Positions 22,655-31,543 of a DNA stretch of 33,438 bases are shown here, piece after piece. The position numbers and the translations under genes were made by a program. Source of the DNA: Flavobacteriaceae bacterium (lineage in GTDB: Bacteria > Bacteroidota > Bacteroidia > Flavobacteriales > Flavobacteriaceae); contig DQCR01000024.1 of assembly GCA_003533785.1 (NCBI GenBank), forward strand, positions 1-33,438. Direction: 5' to 3'. Every line of letters starts with the position of its first letter. The stretch's first letter is position 1. Below the pieces are notes generated by a model that saw nothing but the letters and a program-made list of their open reading frames with translations, did no database searches and was not told the origin of the DNA.

Positions 22655-25600
22655 CTAATTCTCCGCTAAGGTATTAAGTTCTTTTGGCTTTCGAAATGCC
22701 TGTATTCGTAATTTCAATCGATAGATTAAAAAGAAAGAAGCAGGTACAATGACCAATGTTAGGAAGGTAGCAAAAGTTAAGCCAAAGATCACTGTCCAAG
22801 CTAGGGGACCCCAGAAAATTACGTTATCTCCCCCAACATAAATATTTGCATCCCATTCGCTCATCAATGAGAAAAAATTAATATTGAGCCCTGTGGCAAG
22901 TGGGATAAGCCCCAGAATAGTAGTGATGGCTGTGAGTAATACAGGGCGTAAGCGAGCAACCCCTCCACCAATAATGGCCTCTTGAACTTCATCTCTAGGA
23001 AGCAGTTCTTGAAATGGAATCCCCAAATCTTCTTTTCGTCTTGCAATCAATAGTTGGGTATAGTCAATCAAAACTACTCCATTGTTTACCACTATCCCCG
23101 ATAGCGAAATTATTCCCATCATGGTCATCATAATAACAAAGGGCATACGGAAGATACTAATCCCATAGAGGACTCCTGTGAAACTCAAAAAGATGGAAAG
23201 AAGGATAATCAATGGATTGGAAATGGAGTTGAATTGTAGAACCAATAAGAAAAGAATTAGACCCAGAGCAGTAAACAAGGCGCCTGTTAAGAAATTCATA
23301 TTGGTTTCTTGTTCTGCAATTTCTCCTGTAAACTCATAGTCGACTTCTGCTGGGAGTTGAGTATACCCTTTGAGACTTTGTTTGATATTATCCACAACCT
23401 CATTGGCATTATATCCTGCTAAGACAGCCGAATATAGGGTAACGACTCTGCGTAAGTCTCTGTGTTTGATTGCGCTAAAAGAAGTAGTGTTTTCGAGCTG
23501 GGCTACAGCACTCACTGGAACTTCTTTAATTCTACCTGTGGCTTGATCTCGGAATACGATATATTGATCTAGTAAGATGGCGGTATTTTGGCGCTCCTCC
23601 TCATCAAATCGAACATTGATATCATAGTCTTCTCCATTTTTCTTATAAATACCTGCTTTTTCACCAAACAATGCGCGTCGCAGTTGTTGGCCTATTTGGC
23701 CCGCTGTAACTCCAAGCCCTCCTGACTTCCGGCGATCAATTTCAACTGCCAAGCCCGGTTTGCTTTTGTTCACATCGATTTTAAGCTCCTCCACACCTGG
23801 GATATTTTCTAGGTTGAGATAGGCACGTATATTGTTGGCCTCCTGAATGAGTTGATCGTATTTTTCTCCACTGATTTCAATATTGACAGGGTAACCAGCA
23901 GCGGGTCCTGCCCCCATTTTTTCAACAGAAATTGCAATACCTGGAAATTTATTTTTTAGTGTTTGTTGTATTTCCATTCGCATGGTCTCTGAAGACAATC
24001 CTCGTCGGTATTTAAATTCCGTCATGGTCAAGGTGATCTTGGCTTTGTGAGGCATATCTTGATCTCCACCACGATCCGTTTCAGGGTTTTGTGCCCCTGC
24101 TCCGACAACAGCGACATTGGAATCGATCATGAAGTTAGTATCTCCTTCTCGATACTTGTCCTGATCAATCACTTTTTTAACTTCCTCTTCAATGCGTTTT
24201 GCGGTAGCATTGGTTTTTTCGATAGATGTTCCCTCAGGATATTCCGAGTAAATTAAAATTTGTTGAGGTTCATTTTCGGGGAAAAATTCAACTTTTGGAG
24301 CTGCCAGACCTAAGATAATGAATGAGGAAAAGAGCAATCCTATCGTTCCAAATAGGAAGAAGTAGGGCTTGCGCCCTGTGAGAGCAAATGTCAAAGCACC
24401 CCGGTACCATTTTTCCAAAGAGACCAGCGTATTGTCTTGAAAATAGACGGCCCATTTTTTAATAAAAAACTTATATGCCCAGAATAAGGCAGTGGTGAGC
24501 AACATAAGAGTTCCTAGGGCGCGAAGTGTACCTACGTTAAAAATCAGGAGTACACCCAGACCGCCTAGAATAAATGTTAAGCGCCACAAACTTTTTTGGG
24601 TCATTTCGCGATCACCTACTTCCATGAATCGGGAAACCAAAACAGAGTTAAAGAAAATAGCCACAAAGAGAGAAGACCCCAATACAATTGACAAAGTCAT
24701 AGGAAAGAAAATCATAAATTCTCCCATTAGGCCTGGCCAAAAGCCAAGGGGTAAAAATGCGGCAATGGTGGTTGCTGTAGAGATAATGATGGGATAGGCA
24801 ATCTCACCAATCCCTTTTTTAGCGGCTTCGATGGCATTCATGCCATCTTTTTCCATTAGGCGATAGGCATTTTCAATGACAACAATCCCATTATCAACAA
24901 GCATTCCCAAGCCCATAATAAGACCAAAGAGCACCATAGTGTTGATGGTATTGCCTAAGAAGTCTAGAACCATAAAAGACATAAACATAGACATGGGAAT
25001 GGCAAAACCGACGAATAAGGCGTTGCGGAATCCCAAGAAAAACATCAAAACCGTAATCACCAAAAGCACTCCAAATATTATATTATTGGCCAAATCACTT
25101 ACGATATTTTTGGTAGTATTCGACTGGTCGTTTGAAATCTCAATATCAATGCTGGAAGGAAACTCATTGGCAACGGTTTTGGAAATAATCGCCCGAATTT
25201 GTTCAACGGTTTGAATTAGGTTTTTTCCACTTCGTTTCTTAACGTCCAATACCAGTGCTTTTTTCCCGCTGGACCGTGCAAAAGAATTGATTTCTTTTTC
25301 TTTGAAACGGATGTTTGCAATGTCACCTAGGTAAACAGTTCCGTCTTGGTTTTTAATAACCACTTCTGCCAAATCCTCTGGAGCTTCAATTTCTCCTAAA
25401 ACCCGAATATTACGACGCAATCCATCCCCAACAATATTCCCCGCAGAGATGGTGCTGTTTTCTCTTCGAATGGCATTGATAATGTCGTCAAAAGAAACTG
25501 TAGCTGCAGAAATCTTCATTAAATCAACGGCTATTTCTACTTCGAAATCCTGAACGCCACGAAGCGCTACTTCTTTTACTTCAGGCATTTGTTCGATTCG

Positions 25601-26128
25601 ATCTTGTAATAATTCACCGTAGTACTTCAACTCTTCTATAGGAAGGTCTCCTGAAAGGCCAATATTGAGAATCGGAATTTCTTCGGAAAGACTAAATTCA
25701 AAAGCAGTAGGCTCAATTTTAGCACTATTAAACGTAGGCCAATCGGCCGATGAGACTACATTGTCAATTTTGTCTTGCACTTGGATTTTAGCGCTTTGTT
25801 TGCTGATATTTTCATCGAATTCTACAGTAATCAAAGAAAAATTTTCTAAGGAAGATGAGGTGATTTTGACTAGATTCGATACTCCTTTGAGTTGCTCTTC
25901 CAGAGGATCGGTGATCAATCTTTCCATGTCTTCGGCGGTATTTCCTGGAAAAACAGAACTTACGAAGACTTCATTGGTATTGATCTCTGGATAGTTTTCC
26001 CTGGGCATATTCAAATAGGCTGAGATCCCTAAAAAGAAAAAAAGACCGATTATTACAAAAATGACCGTAGCGTGATCAATGGCCCAAGAGGAGAGTCCGA
26101 ATTCTTTGAGTTTGGATGATTTTTTCAT
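22655..26128 (-). CDS. RND-family efflux pump permease (AcrB-like)
   Basis: A 1157-residue inner-membrane permease, longer than AcrB (1049). The N-terminal helix ([16 protein letters not shown]) and porter-domain hallmark [24 protein letters not shown] are followed by the first helix bundle, with [17 protein letters not shown] at 405-421. The second half repeats the plan, with [13 protein letters not shown] at 1011-1023. Between the halves (about 514-554) lie two extra hydrophobic stretches that AcrB lacks, suggesting 14 helices. In the proton relay, Asp412 matches AcrB Asp407, but Asn413 and Asn1015 stand where AcrB has Asp408 and Lys940. It forms a tripartite pump with the adaptor and TolC-type genes upstream. 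The substrate is unknown. Confidence 0.95.
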   Translation of the reverse strand: MKKSSKLKEFGLSSWAIDHATVIFVIIGLFFFLGISAYLNMPRENYPEINTNEVFVSSVFPGNTAEDMERLITDPLEEQLKGVSNLVKITSSSLENFSLITVEFDENISKQSAKIQVQDKIDNVVSSADWPTFNSAKIEPTAFEFSLSEEIPILNIGLSGDLPIEELKYYGELLQDRIEQMPEVKEVALRGVQDFEVEIAVDLMKISAATVSFDDIINAIRRENSTISAGNIVGDGLRRNIRVLGEIEAPEDLAEVVIKNQDGTVYLGDIANIRFKEKEINSFARSSGKKALVLDVKKRSGKNLIQTVEQIRAIISKTVANEFPSSIDIEISNDQSNTTKNIVSDLANNIIFGVLLVITVLMFFLGFRNALFVGFAIPMSMFMSFMVLDFLGNTINTMVLFGLIMGLGMLVDNGIVVIENAYRLMEKDGMNAIEAAKKGIGEIAYPIIISTATTIAAFLPLGFWPGLMGEFMIFFPMTLSIVLGSSLFVAIFFNSVLVSRFMEVGDREMTQKSLWRLTFILGGLGVLLIFNVGTLRALGTLMLLTTALFWAYKFFIKKWAVYFQDNTLVSLEKWYRGALTFALTGRKPYFFLFGTIGLLFSSFIILGLAAPKVEFFPENEPQQILIYSEYPEGTSIEKTNATAKRIEEEVKKVIDQDKYREGDTNFMIDSNVAVVGAGAQNPETDRGGDQDMPHKAKITLTMTEFKYRRGLSSETMRMEIQQTLKNKFPGIAISVEKMGAGPAAGYPVNIEISGEKYDQLIQEANNIRAYLNLENIPGVEELKIDVNKSKPGLAVEIDRRKSGGLGVTAGQIGQQLRRALFGEKAGIYKKNGEDYDINVRFDEEERQNTAILLDQYIVFRDQATGRIKEVPVSAVAQLENTTSFSAIKHRDLRRVVTLYSAVLAGYNANEVVDNIKQSLKGYTQLPAEVDYEFTGEIAEQETNMNFLTGALFTALGLILFLLVLQFNSISNPLIILLSIFLSFTGVLYGISIFRMPFVIMMTMMGIISLSGIVVNNGVVLIDYTQLLIARRKEDLGIPFQELLPRDEVQEAIIGGGVARLRPVLLTAITTILGLIPLATGLNINFFSLMSEWDANIYVGGDNVIFWGPLAWTVIFGLTFATFLTLVIVPASFFLIYRLKLRIQAFRKPKELNTLAEN

Positions 26129-26142
26129 GCGCTTCGAGCCCT

Positions 26143-27312
26143 TTATGAATTAATAATTTTGATGCGTTGCTGGTCTTTGGCTAATCGGACCCCTTCTTGA
26201 AGGATTCGATCCCCAACTTGAAGTCCTTTAATAATTTCCATGGCATTATTGGACTCGATTCCTGTTTCAACAAATGTTTTTATGGCCTTATATGTATTGG
26301 GTTCCCCCTCAATATTCTCTAGCAAAAAGACATAGCTTTGTCCATCTTGGTTTTTCAAAATATTTTTTAGTGGTACCAACAAGGCCTGAGAATTGGTGTA
26401 GTCATTTAGTAGAACCTGAGCCGTCATGTTGGGTTTCAAACTCCCTTCTTTATTGTCCAATTCTATTTCTATTCGAAAAGAACGATTGTTGGGATTGATA
26501 TAGTTTCCTACCAATGAAACTTTTGATTCCCATTGTTTTCTGAGAACAGGAATAGTTACTTTGGCTTCGGAATTGAGCTGGATGTTGGGCAAATGGATTT
26601 CTGGAATTTCTCCTGTCACGTGCATTTGATCCAAGTTGACAAAACGCAATATAGGAGTCGCCCCTGGAGCAAGGTTAGCTCCTTTATCGGCGATGATATG
26701 ATCGACAATCCCATCAAATGGAGCTTTGATGAGGGTTTTGGCCACCTGATCTTTCATTTGCGAAACGCTTTTTTCGAGTGTGTTGTAGTTGGTTTTGGCT
26801 TGGAGGTATTGTATTTCTGAACCAATTTTCTGATCCCACAGTGTTTGTTGTCTTTCGAAGGTAGTCTTGGCTAGGGCTAGCTGTAAACGCATTTGTTCGA
26901 GTTGATCCTGCAGTCCTCCATCACTTAGTTTCACTAGTGCCGTTCCCTTTTTAACACGCTGTCCTTCTTGAACATAGATAGTTTGTAACAATGCTGGAAT
27001 CTCGGGGTAAATGACCAAATTTTGATCGGTATCTATGGTTCCCTGAAATGCAACATAGTGTTTGAATTCTTGGGACTCAAGAATCATATCGGTGCCTAAT
27101 AATAATTTTTTTTCAGCATCTTGACTTCGGATGGCACTGTCTAACTTGTCAATGTCCTGCTTGAGTTGGTTGAGTTCCTTTTGCTTTTTTGTTTTCAACG
27201 TTTGTAAGTCGGCCAAATTGCCATTTTTCATAAGGCTGTTAACATCAGCAGGGGCTTCTCCCCCGCATTGGGTTAAGAGTACGAGGCTGAATAGGATAAA
27301 ATTCTTTTTCAT
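26143..27312 (-). CDS. Periplasmic adaptor (membrane fusion protein) of the RND pump
   Basis: A 389-residue lipoprotein with lipobox ending at Cys16 (LLTQCGG), so anchored in the inner membrane. An early coiled coil (about 30-68, LADLQTLKTKKQKELNQL) is followed by a lipoyl-type domain (VYVQEGQRVKKGTALVKLSDG), the alpha-hairpin (LRLALAKTTFERQQTLWDQKIG to SQMKDQVAKTLIKAP), a second lipoyl half (FDGIVDHIIADKGANLAPGATPILRFV), and beta-barrel and membrane-proximal domains (NMTAQVLLNDY). It links the permease (14 bases downstream) to the outer-membrane channel encoded 5 bases upstream. Confidence 0.95.
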   Translation of the reverse strand: MKKNFILFSLVLLTQCGGEAPADVNSLMKNGNLADLQTLKTKKQKELNQLKQDIDKLDSAIRSQDAEKKLLLGTDMILESQEFKHYVAFQGTIDTDQNLVIYPEIPALLQTIYVQEGQRVKKGTALVKLSDGGLQDQLEQMRLQLALAKTTFERQQTLWDQKIGSEIQYLQAKTNYNTLEKSVSQMKDQVAKTLIKAPFDGIVDHIIADKGANLAPGATPILRFVNLDQMHVTGEIPEIHLPNIQLNSEAKVTIPVLRKQWESKVSLVGNYINPNNRSFRIEIELDNKEGSLKPNMTAQVLLNDYTNSQALLVPLKNILKNQDGQSYVFLLENIEGEPNTYKAIKTFVETGIESNNAMEIIKGLQVGDRILQEGVRLAKDQQRIKIINS

Positions 27313-27317
27313 GGTAT

Positions 27318-28655
27318 TTAATTCGCTGTATTGGTGAGGGTTTCAAGATTTGTTTTTGCATCAATAACTGCTTTCATCGATTGCAGAAATTGATTTTGAG
27401 TGGTATACAATTGTTGCTGTGCTTGTCGAAGGTCAAAGCTACTGCTAAGCCCCTCTAAGTATTTTATTTGATTCTTTTGTTCAATTCGCTCCGCTAGCGC
27501 CAAGTCTTTTTTTGATGTTGTGTAATTCTTTAGTGCTAAATCCATTTCGTTGACGGCCATTTCCAATTCGATAGCCAGCCGATTTCGAGTATCTACCAAA
27601 CGAATCTCGGCTTGTTCTAGTGACAATTTTGCTTTCTGGGTGTTGGAAGATCGAAGCAAGGAACTGAAGATAGGAACTTCCAGATTGATTCCAAAAAGGG
27701 AAGACCCAAACCATTTTTGGTCGGGATCGGTAAACGTAAATTCGTTGGAATTTCCTGTATAAGTACCACTGATGAAGGCGGATAGCTTGGGGAGTGCTTT
27801 AGATTTTTCATAGCGATAGAGCAATTCTTCTGAAGTGCGATCATTTTCAGCAAATTTCAAATCGAGGTTGTTCTCTATAGTGAGCACCGAAGGTGCATTG
27901 GATTCCAACATCTTAAGTGCAACCAATTCTTCTAACGATTGCTCCAATGTTATTCGATTTTCTTCGGGCATCCCCATGATCCACTTAAGCATACTCATCG
28001 TAATATCCTGTAAAGTGTTTGCGTAATCAAGTTGAGTGGCTATTCTTGAAAGTGTGAGTTCCAATTGCTCAGCATTTTCTTCTTCTGCCAGTCCATTGGC
28101 TATAATTTTTTGAGTTTCCTCAAGTGTTTTTTTGATGTTGGATTTGTTTTTGGCTAGAATGGCCGCATTTTCTTGAGCAAGCAGAACCGTTCCATAAGCA
28201 TCAATAATTGCTTTTCGAATTTCCAAACTTGTCTTATCATAGCCCAATTCTGAGATTTCTAAAAAAATTTTAGAAGCTTGCACCCCCACAATATAAGAGC
28301 CATCAAATAACAGTTGATTCATCCTCACGCTTCCAATCATATTTTGAGTGGTTCCGAAACGCAATTCAGAAAATTCTCCTTCCTGACCTCCAAAAAATTC
28401 AGCAGGGACAAGTGAAACAGGGAGTTCCAGAAAATTTTGATAATTGCCAGTAACGCTGATTTGTGGCAACCCAATGGCAATGGTAGCCCAACGTTCTTTG
28501 TAGGCTTTCTGAATTTCAAGACTGGCATTTTGAATGTTGGGGTTGTTGGTCAATCCGTATTCAATGGCCGCATCCAAATTGAGGACTGTGGAAGTTTCTT
28601 GTGCCGCTCCACTAAAGAATAGAGCTAGGTAGACATAAAATAGGGTTTTTTTCAT
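27318..28655 (-). CDS. TolC-family outer-membrane efflux channel
   Basis: A 445-residue protein with a signal peptide (YLALFFSGAAQ). It has the duplicated TolC layout of long helices: LNLDAAIEYGLTNNPNIQNASLEIQKAYKE opens the first repeat, and ALPKLSAFISGTYTGNSNEF starts the second. The C-terminal end LRQAQQQLYTTQNQFLQSMKAVIDAKTNLETLTN is the usual closing helix. The ATG overlaps the tetR stop as ATGA. It is the exit duct of the pump encoded by the next two genes. Confidence 0.95.
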   Translation of the reverse strand: MKKTLFYVYLALFFSGAAQETSTVLNLDAAIEYGLTNNPNIQNASLEIQKAYKERWATIAIGLPQISVTGNYQNFLELPVSLVPAEFFGGQEGEFSELRFGTTQNMIGSVRMNQLLFDGSYIVGVQASKIFLEISELGYDKTSLEIRKAIIDAYGTVLLAQENAAILAKNKSNIKKTLEETQKIIANGLAEEENAEQLELTLSRIATQLDYANTLQDITMSMLKWIMGMPEENRITLEQSLEELVALKMLESNAPSVLTIENNLDLKFAENDRTSEELLYRYEKSKALPKLSAFISGTYTGNSNEFTFTDPDQKWFGSSLFGINLEVPIFSSLLRSSNTQKAKLSLEQAEIRLVDTRNRLAIELEMAVNEMDLALKNYTTSKKDLALAERIEQKNQIKYLEGLSSSFDLRQAQQQLYTTQNQFLQSMKAVIDAKTNLETLTNTAN

Positions 28656-29257
28656 TGGTTTTTCTGGGTATTATATTTTTCAAGTAGTAGGGTGCCTTTG
28701 GGAGTTGCTATAGCACGAACATGGTAATCGAGATAATTCTCAAGAAGTTGATTGGGTTTGTATTCTTCAGCTGGAAAGAGCTCTGGATTGCGCAGTCCTT
28801 GCATGCCATTGAAATACAAGCGGGTGATTAATTCAATGTTTATGCTGGGCCTAAATAGCCCCATCTTAATACCTCGTTTTAGACTTTTTTTAAACCCTTT
28901 GCCCATAACATTCAACTCCCTTTTTTTGAGTTTAGCATAAATTTCAGGGTAATATTTTTGGAGTTGAAACTGTGGAGATTGACTGGAATTGGCCATGTGT
29001 TTAAGAGCTATTTTTTTTATTTGAAATAACCCTTCTATGGGGTTGGTCTCAATTTTTTGAATGTATTGTATTTTTCGAGCAATTTCATCAAAAACAAAAT
29101 CTACGCAAGCATCGACCAAATCAGTTTTGTTGTCAAAATGCTCATAAATAGTTTTTTTAGAGATTGTTAGCGTTGTAGCGATATCATCCATAGTGATGCT
29201 CTTAAAGCCGAACTGGATAAACTTGTCGCTCGAAGTTTCTAAAATCTTGTTTCGCAT
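28652..29257 (-). CDS. TetR-family regulator of the efflux operon
   Basis: A 201-residue TetR repressor. The DNA-binding domain is at about 5-50 (ILETSSDKFIQFGFKSITMDDIATTLTISKKTIYEHFDNKTDLV), with the recognition helix at ISKKTIYEHF. The C-terminal ligand domain is variable. It is the first gene of the run tetR-tolC-adaptor-RND, overlapping tolC by 4 bases, so it probably represses its own operon and is released by a pump substrate. Some TetR/AcrR genes in Bacteroidota efflux operons have this same order. Confidence 0.93.
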   Translation of the reverse strand: MRNKILETSSDKFIQFGFKSITMDDIATTLTISKKTIYEHFDNKTDLVDACVDFVFDEIARKIQYIQKIETNPIEGLFQIKKIALKHMANSSQSPQFQLQKYYPEIYAKLKKRELNVMGKGFKKSLKRGIKMGLFRPSINIELITRLYFNGMQGLRNPELFPAEEYKPNQLLENYLDYHVRAIATPKGTLLLEKYNTQKNQ

Positions 29258-29270
29258 AGTAATTTCATCG

Positions 29271-29301
29271 CAAAAATAATTAGGAAACTTTGAATACCAA
29301 A
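29271..29301 (-). promoter_or_regulatory. Complete promoter of the tetR-efflux operon
   Basis: On the minus strand TTTG (29298-29301), a 19-base spacer, and TATTTTTG (29271-29278) match the Bacteroidota consensus TTTG-N19-TAnnTTTG exactly, 13 bases before the tetR ATG. The -33 element lies inside the inverted repeat CTTTG-AATAC-CAAAG (29288-29302), a candidate TetR operator. Confidence 0.65.
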
Positions 29302-29339
29302 GAAGTTTTTTACGTTTTTTCTTCTGTTTGGAATTGTCG

Positions 29340-29347
29340 TATTTTTG
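29340..29347 (+). promoter_or_regulatory. -7 box (TATTTTTG) of the polyprenyl synthase gene
   Basis: An exact TAnnTTTG match, six bases before the ATG at 29354, so the transcript would have almost no leader. I see no matching -33 element at 19 bases. Confidence 0.45.
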
Positions 29348-29353
29348 AATTGA

Positions 29354-30328
29354 ATGAAAGCATTAAACGCATCAAAATCTCTATTCCTTGCCTACATGGA
29401 GAAGGAATTACCGAGAGAATCCCCACAAAATCTATACGAACCGGTTCGCTACATCATGGGATTAGGTGGCAAACGTATTCGCCCTCTTTTAGCATTGTGG
29501 GCTTGCGAAGCTGGAGGTCAACCTCAGGAGAAGGCCTTGCCTGTGGCCATGGCCGTAGAAGCCTTTCACAATTTCAGCTTGATTCATGATGACATAATGG
29601 ATGAAGCCCCCATGCGGAGGGGTCAAGCGTCTGTTCATCAAAAATGGAATAATAATATTGGTATCCTTTCCGGCGACGTCCTCTTGGTTTGCGCCTACCA
29701 ATACCTAGCCGCATATGAAGACACCATATTCAAACAATTGACGCAAACCTTTAGTGCGACTGCCCGATGGGTCTGTGAAGGCCAGCAACTCGACATGGAT
29801 TTCCCACAACAATCAATTGTCAGTCTTTCCAATTACCTAGAGATGATTGAAAAAAAAACAGCTGTGTTACTGGGAGCCAGTCTTAAAATGGGAGCTATTG
29901 CCGGAGGAATGAGTTTGTCTGCTTGTGAGTCGTTTTTTGAATACGGAAAAAATATAGGAATCGCTTTTCAGCTTCAAGATGATTTCTTAGATGCTTTTGG
30001 CGATCCAAAAACCTTTGGGAAACAACTTGGAGGAGATATTATTGAAAACAAAAAAACATTTCTCTATTTGTATGCCAGCACCCAACTAAAGGGGGCAGAA
30101 AAGGAATCACTAGAGGCCCACTACAGAAGTCAGCCCAAAGATGCTCTGAAGAAAATTGAAGCGGTCAAAGCACTGTTTGAAAAAGCCGATGCAATAAAAG
30201 CCATAAAAAACGAAATGGAAACATATTTAGATCGAGCTTTTGAAGCGTTGAACACCATGAATCTTGCCGATAATCACAAACAACGCTTTTCGGAATTGGC
30301 ACATTATTTGGTACAGCGAGAAATTTAG
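29354..30328 (+). CDS. Polyprenyl diphosphate synthase, probably GGPP synthase
   Basis: A 324-residue trans-prenyl transferase. The first aspartate-rich motif is D79-D80-I-M-D83 with EAPMRRG after it; the second is D210-D211-F-L-D214 (FQLQDDFLDAFGD). There is no two-residue insertion in the first motif, unlike bacterial farnesyl diphosphate synthases. The residue five before the first Asp is Phe74, which in archaeal-type enzymes limits the product to C20. GGPP fits the lycopene cyclase gene that converges on it, since carotenoids are made from GGPP. Other lengths (C15, C40) cannot be excluded. The stop interlocks with the crtY stop (TTAG, 30325-30328). Confidence 0.88.
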   Translation: MKALNASKSLFLAYMEKELPRESPQNLYEPVRYIMGLGGKRIRPLLALWACEAGGQPQEKALPVAMAVEAFHNFSLIHDDIMDEAPMRRGQASVHQKWNNNIGILSGDVLLVCAYQYLAAYEDTIFKQLTQTFSATARWVCEGQQLDMDFPQQSIVSLSNYLEMIEKKTAVLLGASLKMGAIAGGMSLSACESFFEYGKNIGIAFQLQDDFLDAFGDPKTFGKQLGGDIIENKKTFLYLYASTQLKGAEKESLEAHYRSQPKDALKKIEAVKALFEKADAIKAIKNEMETYLDRAFEALNTMNLADNHKQRFSELAHYLVQREI

Positions 30329-31470
30329 AACAAACGTTTCCAAAAGGCTGAAATAAACCATCGGATTGGGAAAGAACGCATAATAAGGAGGTCTTCCCAA
30401 AAACCAGTTTCGTTACTTAGAAATTTGAAAATTCGCTGTACTGGATTTTTCTGGAACATTAAACTAAATAATTCACTGCCTCGTTCGTTATAACGCGCCA
30501 AAACATCTAAAAATAGCATATCGTAATACTCAAACTTAGAGGATTGGTGAAATCGATCTAAGGAAGCTTTTGACTTTAAAAACTCAATCAATCGGGCTGT
30601 CTCGCTTAGCGTATTTTGAAAGGTGTAGCCAGTACTGGCCTTGGTCCATCCTCCTGCAGTACCAATATGCAATAAACTAGAAGTATTGTGTTGATGAAAA
30701 GGGTATACTGTCATGGGGATACTGCCTTGTTCGCGTTCTTGAATTTCGTAGGAAGTGACGCCCAGTCTTTTCAAATAGTTTTTAATAGCCGTTTCATATA
30801 CCTCTTTAGAAAGCAGTGTGGAGGAAAAAAAGGTGTCTTCCAACAATGCTTTGTTTGCGCTAAATGGCAAGATATACATGAAACGAGTAGCCTTGCTTTC
30901 TGGCACATCGAAGTCCATAAAAGTGATTTTATTTGAATCAAAACAAGCATCCGTTGTTTTGACCACCCACCCTACAAAATGTTGCTGCAACACGGGATAT
31001 TTCTTTTGATTTTTCACAAGGCTTTCATGGTAAATACTCGAAAAAACTTTCTTTCCCACCACGCTTCCTAGCTCGGTTTGGACTAGGGTACTTTCCTGCT
31101 GGTTTACAAACGATGAAACACGAGTTTGCACCCATTCCATTTGTGGGTTTTTTTCCAATCGTGGACGAATATGATTGTAAAAATCAATACCACGAATCAT
31201 TTTGTAGGTGTAGGGCTGAAAATGCAATTCTTGGCGGTGACTTTTGGAATTGAAAAGACCTTGCTCCCACCGATGATATACGATTTCTTCCAAAGGGCCT
31301 GACTGTTTTTCCCAAAAAGCCCAAGTACGATCGTTGGTGTTTTTTGGGGCAGCTTCAATTAATAAAACACTATGGTTTTTGAAAAAGGGATCTTGATTGA
31401 GTCTGTAAGCAAATAATAAGCCTGCGGCTCCCGCTCCACAGATCACTACATCGTACTCTTTCTTTTTCAT
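30325..31470 (-). CDS. crtY: Lycopene beta-cyclase (CrtY type)
   Basis: Cyclises lycopene to beta-carotene. The protein has 381 residues. The N-terminal FAD/NAD dinucleotide-binding motif GAGAAG is at 12-17, followed by the cyclase signature NDRTWAFWEK and IRGIDFYNHI. The remaining pattern (YTFQNTLSETARLIEFL, FLDVLARYNERGSELFSLMF) fits bacterial CrtY. ATG 31470 was chosen because GGAGGG stands four bases before it; a TTG at 31482 overlaps that ribosome-binding site and is unlikely. The substrate would come from GGPP made by the convergent gene, but phytoene synthase and desaturase genes are not in the window. It is a membrane-associated flavoprotein. Confidence 0.92.
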   Translation of the reverse strand: MKKKEYDVVICGAGAAGLLFAYRLNQDPFFKNHSVLLIEAAPKNTNDRTWAFWEKQSGPLEEIVYHRWEQGLFNSKSHRQELHFQPYTYKMIRGIDFYNHIRPRLEKNPQMEWVQTRVSSFVNQQESTLVQTELGSVVGKKVFSSIYHESLVKNQKKYPVLQQHFVGWVVKTTDACFDSNKITFMDFDVPESKATRFMYILPFSANKALLEDTFFSSTLLSKEVYETAIKNYLKRLGVTSYEIQEREQGSIPMTVYPFHQHNTSSLLHIGTAGGWTKASTGYTFQNTLSETARLIEFLKSKASLDRFHQSSKFEYYDMLFLDVLARYNERGSELFSLMFQKNPVQRIFKFLSNETGFWEDLLIMRSFPIRWFISAFWKRLF

Positions 31471-31474
31471 AAGA

Positions 31475-31480
31475 CCCTCC
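31475..31480 (-). promoter_or_regulatory. Shine-Dalgarno sequence that sets the crtY start
   Basis: GGAGGG on the minus strand, four bases before the ATG at 31470. It is one of the few strong ribosome-binding sites in the window and supports MKKKEYDVV as the N-terminus. Confidence 0.7.
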
Positions 31481-31516
31481 AAAAATAGCGAAATAGCCCC
31501 AATTCACTGTGCATTT

Positions 31517-31539
31517 ATTACATTTGCGCAAAATGTAAT
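31517..31539 (+). promoter_or_regulatory. Palindromic operator over the ZIP transporter promoter
   Basis: Half-sites ATTACATTT (31517-31525) and AAATGTAAT (31531-31539), separated by GCGCA, form a perfect 9-5-9 inverted repeat. The left half contains TACATTTG (31519-31526), an exact TAnnTTTG -7 box. A bound repressor would block the promoter. The gene is a metal transporter, so a Zur, Fur, MntR or other metal-responsive regulator is the likely binder; the half-sites do not match a consensus that I know well. Confidence 0.65.
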
Positions 31540-31543
31540 TCTC

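Noticed and set aside
24492..25994. Several plus-strand open frames of about 100 codons inside the RND gene
   Set aside because: All mirror the long minus-strand reading frame and show no domain or ribosome-binding site.
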